DNA of 64,000 nt from Saccharicrinis sp963666825 (GTDB lineage Bacteria; Bacteroidota; Bacteroidia; Bacteroidales; Marinilabiliaceae): contig OY763044.2 in NCBI GenBank assembly GCA_963666825.2, positions 248,001-312,000 on the forward strand, written 5' to 3'. Below, piece by piece: positions 8,331 to 17,969 of the stretch. The first letter of the stretch is position 1. Every line of letters starts with the position of its first letter. The position numbers were made by a program, and so were the translations under genes. The notes beneath the pieces were generated by a model, which made no database searches, was not told where the DNA came from, and worked only from the letters and a program-made list of their open reading frames with translations.

Positions 8331-8930
8331 ATGAAAACACTCATAGTATTTAATCATCCATACGAAGGAAGTTATTGTAATGCAATATTAGATTCCGTAA
8401 TAACGGGACTTCGAAAAGCAAATCAAGAATTTGATATTATCAATTTGGACAAAGAGAGATTTAATCCTGTAATGAATTCAGAAGATTTAAAGGCATTTAG
8501 AGATAAACAACCTATAGATCCCAAAGTTCTTGAGTATAAAAACAGACTTGAGCAAGCTAATAGGTTGGTTTTTATTTTTCCAATATGGTGGGAACTAATG
8601 CCAGCAATGATGAAAGGATTTATTGATAAAGTGATATTCCCTGGAGTAGCTTATGATTATGTAAATGGAAGTAATACAAAGATGAAACCTTTATTGACTA
8701 ATATTAAAGGGGTAACAGTAATTACAACCATGAATACACCAAGAATTTTATATCGTATTATTTTTGGTAATACTATACAAAAAGCACTAATGCGTGGAAC
8801 TTTCTGGAAGTTAGGATATAAAAACAGGAAATGGATTAGTTATAATATGGTGAAGCAAGTATCAGATGAAAAACGTAAATCCTGGTTGCTTAAAATTGAA
8901 AAAACATTTGCAAAGGAGGTTTTGAACTAA
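8331..8930 (+). CDS. NAD(P)H dehydrogenase (quinone), flavodoxin-2 fold
   Basis: This 199-residue protein belongs to the NQO1/MdaB/KefF-like flavodoxin_2 family. The N-terminal MKTLIVFNHPYEGSYCNA is the phosphate-binding loop for FMN or FAD. FIFPIWWELMPAMMKGFIDKV is the conserved flavin-contact segment. Such enzymes perform two-electron reduction of quinones with NAD(P)H in the cytoplasm. The stop shares one base with the next gene's ATG, and a strong Shine-Dalgarno for that gene is embedded in its last codons, so the pair is translationally coupled. Confidence 0.88.
   Translation: MKTLIVFNHPYEGSYCNAILDSVITGLRKANQEFDIINLDKERFNPVMNSEDLKAFRDKQPIDPKVLEYKNRLEQANRLVFIFPIWWELMPAMMKGFIDKVIFPGVAYDYVNGSNTKMKPLLTNIKGVTVITTMNTPRILYRIIFGNTIQKALMRGTFWKLGYKNRKWISYNMVKQVSDEKRKSWLLKIEKTFAKEVLN
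8912..8920 (+). promoter_or_regulatory. Strong Shine-Dalgarno before the DUF4405 gene
   Basis: AAAGGAGGT lies 9 nt before the ATG of the next gene, inside the end of the flavodoxin-fold coding sequence. Such a full anti-16S match is rare in Bacteroidota, where most starts lack it, and suggests that re-initiation at this overlap needs a strong site. Confidence 0.6.
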
Positions 8931-9424
8931 TGAAAAAGCACTTTTACAATTTAAGTATAAACCTGGGCTTGCTTATATCGGGGTTGATAACTATAATTTC
9001 AGGTGGAGTAATTCAAATTGCTTACCATATAGGAAATCATGGTAGTATAATGAGTACACATAATGTACTAGGAATTAATTATGAAGGATGGGCACAAATT
9101 CATAAAGATTCAATTGTTTTGTTTTCGTTGTTAATGATTCTTCATTTTTACTTACATTGGAAATGGTTTAAAGTTGTAATTGAAAAAAGACTTATTGCTA
9201 AAAATAAACAAGTACTGATCTTATCTGTCGTTTTTGTTTTGTCAGCGATAACCGGATTTATTCCATGGATTATTGGTATGACTGAAGGTAATATAATCGT
9301 TCGAAATACTTTTGTTGAGATTCATGACAAATTAGCTATAATTCTTACTATTTTTCTAATATGGCATATTATAAAAAGATTAAAATGGTTTGTAAATGTA
9401 TATGTGAAATTGAAAAATAGTTGA
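8930..9424 (+). CDS. DUF4405-type four-helix membrane protein, probable haem-binding
   Basis: This 164-residue integral membrane protein has four predicted helices, centred near residues 18, 65, 98 and 142. Each of the last three is near histidines (MILHFYLHWKW, FVEIHDKLA, IWHIIKRL), a pattern typical of DUF4405 and related cytochrome b-like proteins. The histidine placement suggests haem ligation and membrane electron transfer, but that is inferred. It is coupled to the quinone-reductase gene upstream and lies in the ferredoxin-containing cluster. Confidence 0.75.
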   Translation: MKKHFYNLSINLGLLISGLITIISGGVIQIAYHIGNHGSIMSTHNVLGINYEGWAQIHKDSIVLFSLLMILHFYLHWKWFKVVIEKRLIAKNKQVLILSVVFVLSAITGFIPWIIGMTEGNIIVRNTFVEIHDKLAIILTIFLIWHIIKRLKWFVNVYVKLKNS

Positions 9425-9522
9425 GGTGGATGTGATCTTTAGGTAGCTTTGTTTATACGGGAAATTATTTTAGTTAGACAATTTCATTATGAAAAGTTCA
9501 AAATTAATAAGAAAGAATACTG

Positions 9523-10215
9523 ATGAAACACTGGAATGTTGAAGAAGGTTGCTCAATATATCAAATACTGGATAAATTTTTCAATGCTTATTTGATCGTA
9601 ATTGATCAGGAAGCATATTTAATCGATACCGGTCGTCAAAAAGATTCTCAACGGTTGGAACAGAATCTTGTAAAGATTTTGAATGGACGCACTCTTAAGT
9701 ATTTAATTTTAACTCATACTCATTACGATCATTGTGGAAATGCTGCATTGATTAAGGAAAAATGGGGACCAAAAATAATAGTAAGTAAAAAAGAATCTAT
9801 GTATTTGAAGCAAGGTTCTACACCTTTACCTCAAGGGACATTATTATTTACAAAGATCCTGAGTAATTTGGGTAATCGCTATGCTACATCATGGTATATG
9901 TATGAATCTGTGAATCCAGAAATTGAAATAAATGGTATATATGCAATTAGTGATAATATAAAGATTATTACTACTCCTGGCCATTCTGATGGATCTGTAT
10001 CTGTTGTAATAAAAGATCAATATGTTATAGTTGGAGATGCTTTGTTTGGTTCGTTTAAAGGAAGTATTATGCCACATTTTGCTGATGATAAAAAGCAATT
10101 ATATGATAGTTGGAATAAATTGTTAATGAACACCAATTGTCATACCTTTTTACCTGGTCATGGAAAGTCTATAAGCAGGAATCGTTTAGAGAAAGAACTA
10201 TCCAAAATCAAATAA
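9523..10215 (+). CDS. Metallo-beta-lactamase-fold hydrolase
   Basis: This 230-residue protein has the full metal motif H65-T-H67-Y-D69-H70 (THTHYDHCG), a later TPGHSDGS containing the next metal histidine, GDALFG with the bridging Asp, and FLPGHGKS near the end. This is the glyoxalase-II-like branch of the superfamily. Substrates range from thioesters to small toxic compounds and cannot be read from the sequence. It follows the redox operon after 98 nt on the same strand and may detoxify products of the same stress. No signal peptide is seen, so it is probably cytoplasmic. Confidence 0.85.
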   Translation: MKHWNVEEGCSIYQILDKFFNAYLIVIDQEAYLIDTGRQKDSQRLEQNLVKILNGRTLKYLILTHTHYDHCGNAALIKEKWGPKIIVSKKESMYLKQGSTPLPQGTLLFTKILSNLGNRYATSWYMYESVNPEIEINGIYAISDNIKIITTPGHSDGSVSVVIKDQYVIVGDALFGSFKGSIMPHFADDKKQLYDSWNKLLMNTNCHTFLPGHGKSISRNRLEKELSKIK

Positions 10216-10268
10216 TCGGATTGCTATTAAAGAATGTTATATGCAATCTGTTATAATGATATCAATCA

Positions 10269-10312
10269 AAAAAACGAGAAGGCTATTTTATTAAAATAGC
10301 CTTCTCGTTTTT
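10269..10312. terminator. Bidirectional terminator between MBL and susD genes
   Basis: A near-perfect palindrome of about 20 bp per arm (core CGAGAAGGCTATTTTA with TAAAATAGCCTTCTCG) is flanked by an A-run on the left and a T-run on the right. It can therefore terminate both the rightward hydrolase gene and the leftward susD operon. Confidence 0.85.
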
Positions 10313-10329
10313 TAAAATAAATTTATGTT

Positions 10330-11985
10330 TTACCAGCCTGTGTTTTGATTTAAATTTGGATTGTTACTAATTTCTACCAGAGGGATAGGGAAGAGCTCAT
10401 TTTTATTTGGTTCAAAACCCGTACTGATAGTATTAATTGATTCAATGTCCCAATTATCTTTACTTTGAACTTCATCATTATTATCATCAAGGTAACCATA
10501 AAAAGTTACAGATTTTGTTCCTACATCAGCAAGCGTATTTTCAGCATCACTCCATCGAACTAAATCAATAAATCTATTTGCTTCATAAAATAGTTCAGCT
10601 CTACGCTCAGCTTTAATTCCATATTCTTCATTATTCATATCCAATGCAGGAGCATCGTCTAAACCGGCACGATTTCTTACAAGGTTTAGGGCATCCAGAC
10701 CACTTAAAGCACCAGGTGTTCCACCCATAGCAACAGCTTCTGCATAGTTTAATAGAACTTCTGAATATCTCATAAAACAAAAGTTGTTATGAATGAAATT
10801 GTAATACCAGTATCCAGATCCCATAACATTTTCTTTACGAGGAATTAACCTAACTCTAAAATACCCTTCACAATTTGCAACACCTATATCATTAACACCT
10901 TTATCGCCAGAATAATTAAAACGTGACTCATCTCCAAGTAAATCTTCATAGGTTGCAAGTGTACCTTTGTATCTTGGTAATTCAGTACCATCAGAACTGG
11001 TATCATGAGTATCCATAAATGACCCAAATGATTCCGAAGCATAAGCGCCTAAACCCCAACCCTGGCCATCGTATATTTCATCAGGATAATTAACCGAAGC
11101 ATTTGCCCAGTTAAAAGTAACCACCAGACTCCCATTTTGAGTTGTTTCATACTTTGTGTCGTTTGTAAATTCATATTCCCACATATACTCAGAACAGAAA
11201 TCAGAAGTATAACTATTTAGTTCTTCAAAATCACTAATTAATTCATATAAACCAGTTGAGATAACTTTATTGTATAGTATATTAGCTGCTTCAGTATAAT
11301 TTTCTTGCCATAGGAGAGCTTTGCCCAGATAAGCATATACAGCTTCTTTTGTTAACCTTCCTCCAATTGAGCTTTGTCCATCCAATCCATCTTTCGATGG
11401 TAATAATTCTGCAGATTCACTTAATTCGGTTTCTATAAAATTCCACGATTCCTCTGAAGGTGTATTTCCTTCTGTTCCTGTCATTATGTGATCTGCTAAA
11501 GGAGGATTACCCCATAATTGCACAAGATACATCATCATAATAGATCTAATAGCTCTGGCTTCTGCTATTACCTGATTTTTTACGTCTTCACTAGCAACAG
11601 TGTTCAAAGGTAATTTTTCAATGATCATATTACATGCATATATATTGGAGTAGTAATATGACCACATTAGCTGATAAGCTGAAGATTCTGAAGTCTCAGT
11701 GTAGGACCAATATGTTGATAAATCTCCTCCCATATTATCAAGATGTGTTTTTATGCTGTAAATACCAGTTCCACTGTCAGTCCATCCCATCGCATCAGAG
11801 TGATTACCAAATATTTTATAATAAACAGCTGTTATGAAGGAAGTAACTTCTTCATCATCTGCATTTTCATAAGTTTCATCTACCAGAAGTACTCCTTGTT
11901 GACTAATGTCAAGATATTTATCTTCGGAGCAAGAATTTAAACCAATGATTATTATTAAAACAAAAAACGATATATAATTTTTCAT
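10330..11985 (-). CDS. susD: SusD/RagB-family glycan-binding lipoprotein
   Basis: This 551-residue protein has a lipoprotein signal peptide with Cys19 in GLNSCSED, followed by Asp/Glu residues that favour surface export in Bacteroidota. SusD features include the TPR-rich N-terminal region, NIYACNMIIEKLP, AEARAIRSIMMMYLVQLWG, RYSEVLLNYAEA and the C-terminal ELFPIPLVEISNNPNL. It forms the lid of the SusC transporter and binds oligosaccharides at the cell surface. It is the last gene of the leftward ECF sigma-FecR-SusC-SusD group, and its start codon lies in one of the hairpin leader elements described at this locus. Confidence 0.95.
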   Translation of the reverse strand: MKNYISFFVLIIIIGLNSCSEDKYLDISQQGVLLVDETYENADDEEVTSFITAVYYKIFGNHSDAMGWTDSGTGIYSIKTHLDNMGGDLSTYWSYTETSESSAYQLMWSYYYSNIYACNMIIEKLPLNTVASEDVKNQVIAEARAIRSIMMMYLVQLWGNPPLADHIMTGTEGNTPSEESWNFIETELSESAELLPSKDGLDGQSSIGGRLTKEAVYAYLGKALLWQENYTEAANILYNKVISTGLYELISDFEELNSYTSDFCSEYMWEYEFTNDTKYETTQNGSLVVTFNWANASVNYPDEIYDGQGWGLGAYASESFGSFMDTHDTSSDGTELPRYKGTLATYEDLLGDESRFNYSGDKGVNDIGVANCEGYFRVRLIPRKENVMGSGYWYYNFIHNNFCFMRYSEVLLNYAEAVAMGGTPGALSGLDALNLVRNRAGLDDAPALDMNNEEYGIKAERRAELFYEANRFIDLVRWSDAENTLADVGTKSVTFYGYLDDNNDEVQSKDNWDIESINTISTGFEPNKNELFPIPLVEISNNPNLNQNTGW

Positions 11986-12094
11986 ATGATTATAATTTTA
12001 TTTTTATTGCCACATGGAACTCGCCAATTTTGTCATACTTCCCGATAAATTGGGACAGGCAACGTGTGAGAACCTATTTCCATGGCTCGTTTCA
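11983..12094 (-). promoter_or_regulatory. Repeated leader element overlapping the susD start codon
   Basis: On the minus strand the element starts at GAAACGAGCCATGG and ends at GGCGAGTTCCATGTG. Then come 22 nt and CATATGAAA, whose ATG is the susD start. CATGTG and CATATG pair imperfectly here (5 of 6). An inner hairpin CCC/GGG lies between the conserved ends. A short frame MKRAMEIGSHTLPVPIYREV begins at the internal ATG. The same layout recurs upstream of susC and of the RND efflux gene. Confidence 0.6.
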
Positions 12095-12115
12095 TAAGTT
12101 AAAGCTCTTAAATGA

Positions 12116-15100
12116 TTAAAAAGTAAGATTAATACCAAACATTATAGACTTGGCAATAGGATACCCACCTTCATCAATAGCCATAGAATAGGTTTTTCCA
12201 GATGGAGTAGCATCTGGGTCAGAGGTTGTGTTACTACTTGTACGAATCTCAGGATCCATACCTGGATAAGAAGTAAACGTAAAGAAGTTTTCAAATGAAA
12301 CATAAGTTCGCAACGAAGAAATATCGAGTTTCTTTAACCATTTATTAGGTAAATTATATCCTAATTGAATTTGTTTGATTTTAAAGAATGATCCATCAAA
12401 AACCATTGCATCGGATGATAAATATTTACTGTCTGTTTGATACATAGCAGAAGGACGAGAGGCTTTTGTGTTCTCTGAAGTCCAACGTTCATCGTATAAA
12501 AACTGAATTCTATTTAATCCAGAGGTTTCATGGTTTGTTAATCCATACATAATATCAGCACCATAAGATCCTGTACCATAAATCAAAAGATCAAAATTTT
12601 TGTAATTCATTGTTAATGTAGCTCCATAGGTAAAATCAGGAACTCCATCTCCAATAAATGTTTTATCCTCAGCAGTAATAATATTGTCTCCGTCCATATC
12701 TTCAAAAATCGGACTTCCATCGGATTCATTAATGCCAGACAGTTTATATCCCCTCAAATACCAAATAGGATAGCCCTCCTCAAAATAGCTGACTGTAATA
12801 TCTGTATTACCAACATCAGTTCCTTCTATACGAGTTCCTTTACCTTTGTATTCTTTTACTAAATTTGATACAGTCGCAATATTGGCTTTAAATCCATAAT
12901 TAAAGTTTTTACTTACTTTATCTTTCCATTCAATATCAAATTCAAATCCATGATTATTTACTATACCAACATTTTGAAAAACAGTACTTGTACCTGTAGT
13001 TAAATTCGAAGTTGATTCAATTAATAATCCATCTGTGTTTTTATCGTAGTAATCAGCTGTTATGTTTAAGCGATCAGAGAAAAATCGAGCATCAATACCG
13101 ATATCAATCTGAGTTGATTCTTCCCATCTGAGAGATGGATTAGCCAGATATTCATTTGGATAGGTGCCTCCATATAATACACCATTCATATAATAGTAAT
13201 TATAACTACCAGTAATAAGGGCTGAAGAATACATGTAATTTGCCAAATTACTAATACTACCGTTTTTACCATAAGAAGCGCGTAACTTTAAATAAGTTAA
13301 CATACTTTCATTATTATTTTTCATGAACCCTTCATTAGAGACTGTCCAACCTGCCGATACAGAAGGAAAGTAACCCCAGTTGTGATCAAGGTCTAAATAT
13401 GCAGCATCATAAGAATCTGCACGAAAGTTAAATTGTAAGTTATATTTATCATCAAAGTCCCAGGAAAGACGACCATAATAGGCAATTTGTGCTTTTTCTG
13501 TTGTATTTCCATCTATTTCATCAACGGCTGAACTTGTTGAATAATCTAAGTATAAATAATTATCATTTAAACTTTCAAGTTCATAAGTTGTAGACTCCAT
13601 ACTATGTATTTTCTGTTCGATAAAAGAAGAACCTGCAATAGCTGAGATTGTACTTTTATTTAGTTTTAAACTATAATTAGCAAAGTTTTCCCACTGATAA
13701 TATACAGAGCTTGATTGAGAAGTTGATAATTCGGGTAAATACGTATACATGCCAACATTTCCCCAATAAGGTGCTGTATAGCTATAGTTATAATTATTTC
13801 TTAAACGATATCCTAAACGAGAGGTAAAAATTAAACCTTTTACAGGTTTTAAATTACCATAAATTGTTCCGTTAATATTAAAAACGTCTGTATAAGTATT
13901 ATCTCTATTTATTATTCCCAAAGGATTACCTAATCCAGTCCAATTAGAATAACCGTAGTAATTTCCTGTTTTTTTATTTTTATAAGGTTCATAACCATCA
14001 GCAACAGCATCTTGAATTGTACTGGATGCACCCGTTAATCCGTCGGCATATTCAACAGGAGTTAATGGATCAAGAATATAAATCATACTTGTAGCAGCTT
14101 CACGAGTAACGCCATCTTCATTGATTTTTTTTAGTTTTGATTTGTCTATCGTATTAGTAAAACCAACCTCAATCCAATCTTTAATTTTGTAACTGGCATT
14201 CATCTGTGCAGAAATACGATTGTATGCATCTTGAGAACCTTTCAGGATTCCATCATAGTCAAGATAATTTAAAGACAAAAAATAAGAACCTTTGTCATTT
14301 GCACCTTGCATACCTAGTGTATAGCTTTGACGATATCCTGTAGTGAAGCATTCATCCTGCCAATCTGTGTCTGCAAGTTTGTTATTCACATAACTTGAAG
14401 GGTCGTTGTAATAATTTTCACTTAATTGATTATCTGAAGTGCCAGCTTCTTTAATATAATTGATATAATCATGAGCATCCAGAAGGTTAAGTTTGTTAGC
14501 AATATTTACAGTAGAGAATTTACTGTTAAAAAATATTTTACTTGTGCCTACTTTACCCGTTTTAGTTGTTACTAATACGACTCCATTACCTGCTTCTGCA
14601 CCATAAATAGCAGCAGAAGCAGCATCTTTAAGTATCTCTATCCGATCGATGTTATCAGGATCTAGATAATCAATATCAGGGACTTTCAAACCATCAACAA
14701 TATAAAGAGGATCCGAAACTCCATTAGAAGAAAATCCGCGGATACGTAATGTAGAAGAAGATCCCGGAGCCCCGGAATTATTCATTACCTGTACTCCAGA
14801 TACTTTTCCTTGAAGTGCAGAAGCTGCATTTGAAGCAGAACGATTTGATAAATCTTCTGTTTTAATACTGGAAATAGCACCGGTTACATTACTTTTTTTC
14901 TGAATTCCGTAACCAACAACAACAACTTCATCTAAATCGGCAACATTAGAATTTAATACTATATTAAAAGTAGTTTGATCTTTTACAATAACTTTCTTAG
15001 CAACATATCCAATAAAGGAAAATTCTACTGTAGAATTTATTGGTACATTGTTTAATGAAAAAGATCCATCTACCATAGTTATGGTTCCATTTGTTGTTCC

Positions 15101-15544
15101 ATCAACAACTATGGTTGCTCCAATTAATGGTTCTCCATTTTCGTCTTTAATGGTACCATTGATAGATATTTTTTCACTTGACTTGATTTGATTAGAACTC
15201 TTTTTAACTAAAGTGATTTGTTTACCATTAATTTTGGTAGTGAAGTCTTTAGGTAAAACTTGTTTTAAAAGAGAATCAATGGTTTGATTTTTTGCATTAA
15301 CCGATACTTTTTGTTCTATATCAAAATCATCATTATTGTAGAAAAAACTGTATCCAGTTTGTTGTTCTATTTCAGCAAATAACTCCTTAAAAGAAATACT
15401 TTTATTAATAATTGTTACTTTTTCAAAAGCCTGAGCAAAAATATTGGTATTTAATATCAAGCTTAAAAAAATTGCAAAAATTGTTTTCCCTATATTATTT
15501 GTACTCACATGGGGCAGTTTATTATTGTAGATAATTTTTTTCAT
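12116..15544 (-). CDS. susC: SusC/RagA TonB-dependent transporter with STN signalling domain
   Basis: This 1142-residue protein begins with a signal peptide (to about residue 39) and a STN domain (41-113, with ISFKELFAEIEQQTGYSFFY). A carboxypeptidase-D-regulatory-like domain (127-188) follows, then the TonB box and plug start at DEVVVVGYG (205), and the SusC beta-barrel runs to an aromatic C-terminus (MFGINLTF). It imports oligosaccharides across the outer membrane with TonB energy. The STN domain contacts FecR-type anti-sigma factors, and the next two upstream genes encode exactly FecR and an ECF sigma factor. Substrate binding should therefore switch on the locus. The start codon lies inside a hairpin leader element. 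Confidence 0.96.
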   Translation of the reverse strand: MKKIIYNNKLPHVSTNNIGKTIFAIFLSLILNTNIFAQAFEKVTIINKSISFKELFAEIEQQTGYSFFYNNDDFDIEQKVSVNAKNQTIDSLLKQVLPKDFTTKINGKQITLVKKSSNQIKSSEKISINGTIKDENGEPLIGATIVVDGTTNGTITMVDGSFSLNNVPINSTVEFSFIGYVAKKVIVKDQTTFNIVLNSNVADLDEVVVVGYGIQKKSNVTGAISSIKTEDLSNRSASNAASALQGKVSGVQVMNNSGAPGSSSTLRIRGFSSNGVSDPLYIVDGLKVPDIDYLDPDNIDRIEILKDAASAAIYGAEAGNGVVLVTTKTGKVGTSKIFFNSKFSTVNIANKLNLLDAHDYINYIKEAGTSDNQLSENYYNDPSSYVNNKLADTDWQDECFTTGYRQSYTLGMQGANDKGSYFLSLNYLDYDGILKGSQDAYNRISAQMNASYKIKDWIEVGFTNTIDKSKLKKINEDGVTREAATSMIYILDPLTPVEYADGLTGASSTIQDAVADGYEPYKNKKTGNYYGYSNWTGLGNPLGIINRDNTYTDVFNINGTIYGNLKPVKGLIFTSRLGYRLRNNYNYSYTAPYWGNVGMYTYLPELSTSQSSSVYYQWENFANYSLKLNKSTISAIAGSSFIEQKIHSMESTTYELESLNDNYLYLDYSTSSAVDEIDGNTTEKAQIAYYGRLSWDFDDKYNLQFNFRADSYDAAYLDLDHNWGYFPSVSAGWTVSNEGFMKNNNESMLTYLKLRASYGKNGSISNLANYMYSSALITGSYNYYYMNGVLYGGTYPNEYLANPSLRWEESTQIDIGIDARFFSDRLNITADYYDKNTDGLLIESTSNLTTGTSTVFQNVGIVNNHGFEFDIEWKDKVSKNFNYGFKANIATVSNLVKEYKGKGTRIEGTDVGNTDITVSYFEEGYPIWYLRGYKLSGINESDGSPIFEDMDGDNIITAEDKTFIGDGVPDFTYGATLTMNYKNFDLLIYGTGSYGADIMYGLTNHETSGLNRIQFLYDERWTSENTKASRPSAMYQTDSKYLSSDAMVFDGSFFKIKQIQLGYNLPNKWLKKLDISSLRTYVSFENFFTFTSYPGMDPEIRTSSNTTSDPDATPSGKTYSMAIDEGGYPIAKSIMFGINLTF

Positions 15545-15689
15545 GTGTTTATAATTTGATTCATATGGTCACATGGAACTTGCCAGAAAAATCATCCTTT
15601 TGTATGAGAAATAATTTGACTTTGTCGATCTAACGATTCTCATGGCTCGTTTCAAGTGTTTAAATTTTGGTTTTATATTCATATGGAAC
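15542..15689 (-). promoter_or_regulatory. Repeated leader element overlapping the susC start codon, with a partial second unit
   Basis: Read on the minus strand, GAAACGAGCC starts the unit, GGCAAGTTCCATGTG ends it, and after 22 nt comes CACATGAAA with the susC ATG. CATGTG and CACATG are perfect complements. An inner stem pairs ATGAGAA with TTCTCAT. The internal ATG opens a 28-codon frame (MKRAMRIVRSTKS...) ending inside the start-codon hairpin. Further upstream GTTCCATATG, 21 nt and CACTTGAAAC mark a degenerate second unit. The rest of the gap up to the FecR gene (15690-15926) shows nothing I recognise. Confidence 0.65.
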
Positions 15690-15926
15690 ACTCCAAATAT
15701 TTTAATCTCATGATTATTATACGGACACATGCATTCTTTTAAATGTGGAATTGAATTTCCTCTATTTCTTTTCTCTCAATGCATTTTTGTTTCATATGAA
15801 TTATATTTATTCCAGTAATAAGTTATTATTTAGTTATTTAAATTAGAAATAACAAGGCATAATTATCCCATAAACATGCATTTTTACATAGGCAAATTAA
15901 ATAAAATGGTTGATTAGGATAAAAGA

Positions 15927-16904
15927 TTATTCTTCCGTTGAATAAATAATCTTATCATCATTAATTTTATATTTAAATGAAGTAACAAGCGAAATTTGGT
16001 TTAGAATACTTTCCAGGTTTTCATCATTAATAACAAATGTCAAACGAGGAGAGAGATCAACATTTCCATTTGGAATAAATTCAACATTATACCAATGTTC
16101 AATGTTTGTTAATATATCTTTAAGTTCTTTATTCTCAATTACTAATTTTTTTCCTGTCCAACTTGTGTAATTATCAACATGAACATTTCCAATTTTTGCA
16201 GTATTATTGATTGTAATTCTTTCATTAGGCTTCATGATTATTGGTTTGGTAAGGTTATTACCAGAAACTTCAACAGAACCTTTAACAAGTACAACTTCTG
16301 CATAATCTTTATCTGAATAAGCTTTCATATTAAACTCAGTGCCAAGAACCTTAATTGTTGCTAAATTAGAGTAAACACGAAATTCGTGTAAAGAGTCTTT
16401 AACTATAGAGAAGTATCCTTCTCCATCTAAAGTTACTTGACGGTTATTTTTACTGAAATTGGCAGGTAATTTTAATTTACTTGAAGCATTTAATATAACA
16501 GAAGAACCATCAGGTAAAATAAAGTCTCCTTTGCCATGCTCTGAAGTAACATATACAATAGTTTCTTTATTGGACCAACTTTTAGCTAAAGCAAAAGTTA
16601 ATACAACAACAAGTAATGATGCAGCAACAGTTATTAAACTGTATTTACTAAATTTTGCTTTTATGTTTTTTATTTTTTGATTATCAATTTCGGTGTTTAG
16701 TTTTTTTAGCTTTTCCTGATAATGCTTATAATTAAAATCATTATTATTCGAGAATGCATGTTTAAACAATATTTCATCCTTTTCCTTTTGATTTTTAGGA
16801 TCTATAATCCATTCCTGAAAATCAGATTGTATTTCTTCAGGAAAGTCATTTTTTAGATATTCGTTAATTATCGTTTCTATCGAATTATTGTGTTTCATTT
16901 TCAC
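15927..16904 (-). CDS. FecR-family anti-sigma factor
   Basis: This 325-residue protein has an N-terminal cytoplasmic sigma-binding region, a single transmembrane helix (about residues 89-107, YSLITVAASLLVVVLTFAL), a periplasmic FecR domain (about 117-210, containing TSEHGKGDFILPDGSSVILN and LDGEGYFSI), and a C-terminal DUF4974 domain that docks to the STN domain of SusC. It holds the ECF sigma factor inactive until SusC signals. It lies 70 nt downstream of the sigma gene, the standard order. Two ATGs two codons apart are possible starts. Confidence 0.94.
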   Translation of the reverse strand: MKMKHNNSIETIINEYLKNDFPEEIQSDFQEWIIDPKNQKEKDEILFKHAFSNNNDFNYKHYQEKLKKLNTEIDNQKIKNIKAKFSKYSLITVAASLLVVVLTFALAKSWSNKETIVYVTSEHGKGDFILPDGSSVILNASSKLKLPANFSKNNRQVTLDGEGYFSIVKDSLHEFRVYSNLATIKVLGTEFNMKAYSDKDYAEVVLVKGSVEVSGNNLTKPIIMKPNERITINNTAKIGNVHVDNYTSWTGKKLVIENKELKDILTNIEHWYNVEFIPNGNVDLSPRLTFVINDENLESILNQISLVTSFKYKINDDKIIYSTEE

Positions 16905-16974
16905 ATCTCCTTTACTAAAAAGAACAGATTAAATAAGTACCATCCCGGTTATTAAAAAATATCTTTACTATCTA

Positions 16975-17517
16975 CTAAGAAATTGCTTGTCTAATTTCAT
17001 TAATTGCTTGTGTTATATGGTTTTCTACAGTTTTTGTGCTAATGTTTAATTTTTCAGCTATTTCTTTGTGTGATAAACCTTCCTTTCTACTGAGTAGAAA
17101 CACCGTTCTTCTTTTGTTCGGCATTTTATTTATTGCAATATCTATTAGTAATGATAAATCTTTGGCTTCAATTTCATCTTGCATGTTGTTATGACTGATG
17201 TATAATTGAGGTAATTGTTTCATTTTCTGTTTGTAACGCACTTTAACCAAATTATGATCAAATAAGTCATAGATTGCATTTTTAGCCATTTTAAATACAT
17301 ATTGCTTAAATGAGTCTATTCTATATATTGTATTGCGTTTATCCCATATTTTTAAAAAAATATTGTGAACAATATCTTCAGCTGTAGATCTATTTTTTGT
17401 CATATTTGTTATAAACTCTTCCAAGTTAGGAGCATATAACAAATAGAGAAGATTAAAAGCTTCTCTGTCACCTTTACTTAAATCATTTAGTATTTCCTTT
17501 TCATCATACATATTCAA
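16975..17517 (-). CDS. ECF RNA polymerase sigma-70 factor (FecI-like, Bacteroidetes type)
   Basis: This 180-residue protein has sigma region 2 (YAPNLEEFITNMTKNRSTAE, then IVHNIFLKIWDKR) and region 4 (MPNKRRTVFLLSRKEGLSHK, then IAEKLNISTKTVENHITQA). It directs RNA polymerase to the susC/susD promoter when released by the FecR protein encoded next to it. The FecR pairing and the STN domain in SusC complete a trans-envelope signalling cascade. The gene starts the leftward operon, while a BACON lipoprotein gene is encoded on the opposite strand 450 nt away. Confidence 0.95.
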   Translation of the reverse strand: MNMYDEKEILNDLSKGDREAFNLLYLLYAPNLEEFITNMTKNRSTAEDIVHNIFLKIWDKRNTIYRIDSFKQYVFKMAKNAIYDLFDHNLVKVRYKQKMKQLPQLYISHNNMQDEIEAKDLSLLIDIAINKMPNKRRTVFLLSRKEGLSHKEIAEKLNISTKTVENHITQAINEIRQAIS

Positions 17518-17969
17518 TGCATTAACTATTTTAAGTTATTTTACTATTTGATTATCAATTATACTATTGCGTAAAACATATATAAGACGGTTTACTCTAT
17601 AATATCCCCTAGTATTAAAATTAATATTGTTTTGTTGCATACACTAAGTATCCATTAATCACTTTTGTAATTCAATATTGATGGCAATGATTAATGCGCA
17701 TTAATATGAATAATAATGTATTTAATACATATTAAAAATGGTATTGGTTTTAAACAATGAAGAACTCTAGAGTATTGAATAATGAAGTTAGGTGTATTTT
17801 GTAATATATAGAAGTTTTATTGTCTTTATTAATTATGATCTCATATTTAAATAGGGGATATGGTTTTATGAAACGTCTTAATGTTAATAAAGCCTGAAAT
17901 AGAAGAGTTGAAGAAGTAACAAGCAGGTTTATTTTAATAGATATAATAACTAATTATAACTAATTAATT
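17518..17969. other. Intergenic region between divergent sigma factor and BACON lipoprotein genes
   Basis: This gap of about 450 nt is very AT-rich and must hold promoters for both divergent genes. I see no clear -33/-7 Bacteroidota promoter pair, no strong palindrome and no small gene. Confidence 0.6.

Noticed and set aside
11983..15689. Invertible SusC/SusD switch (shufflon-type phase variation)
   Set aside because: The leader repeats are in direct orientation relative to their genes, no recombinase is encoded nearby and there is no silent gene copy to exchange.
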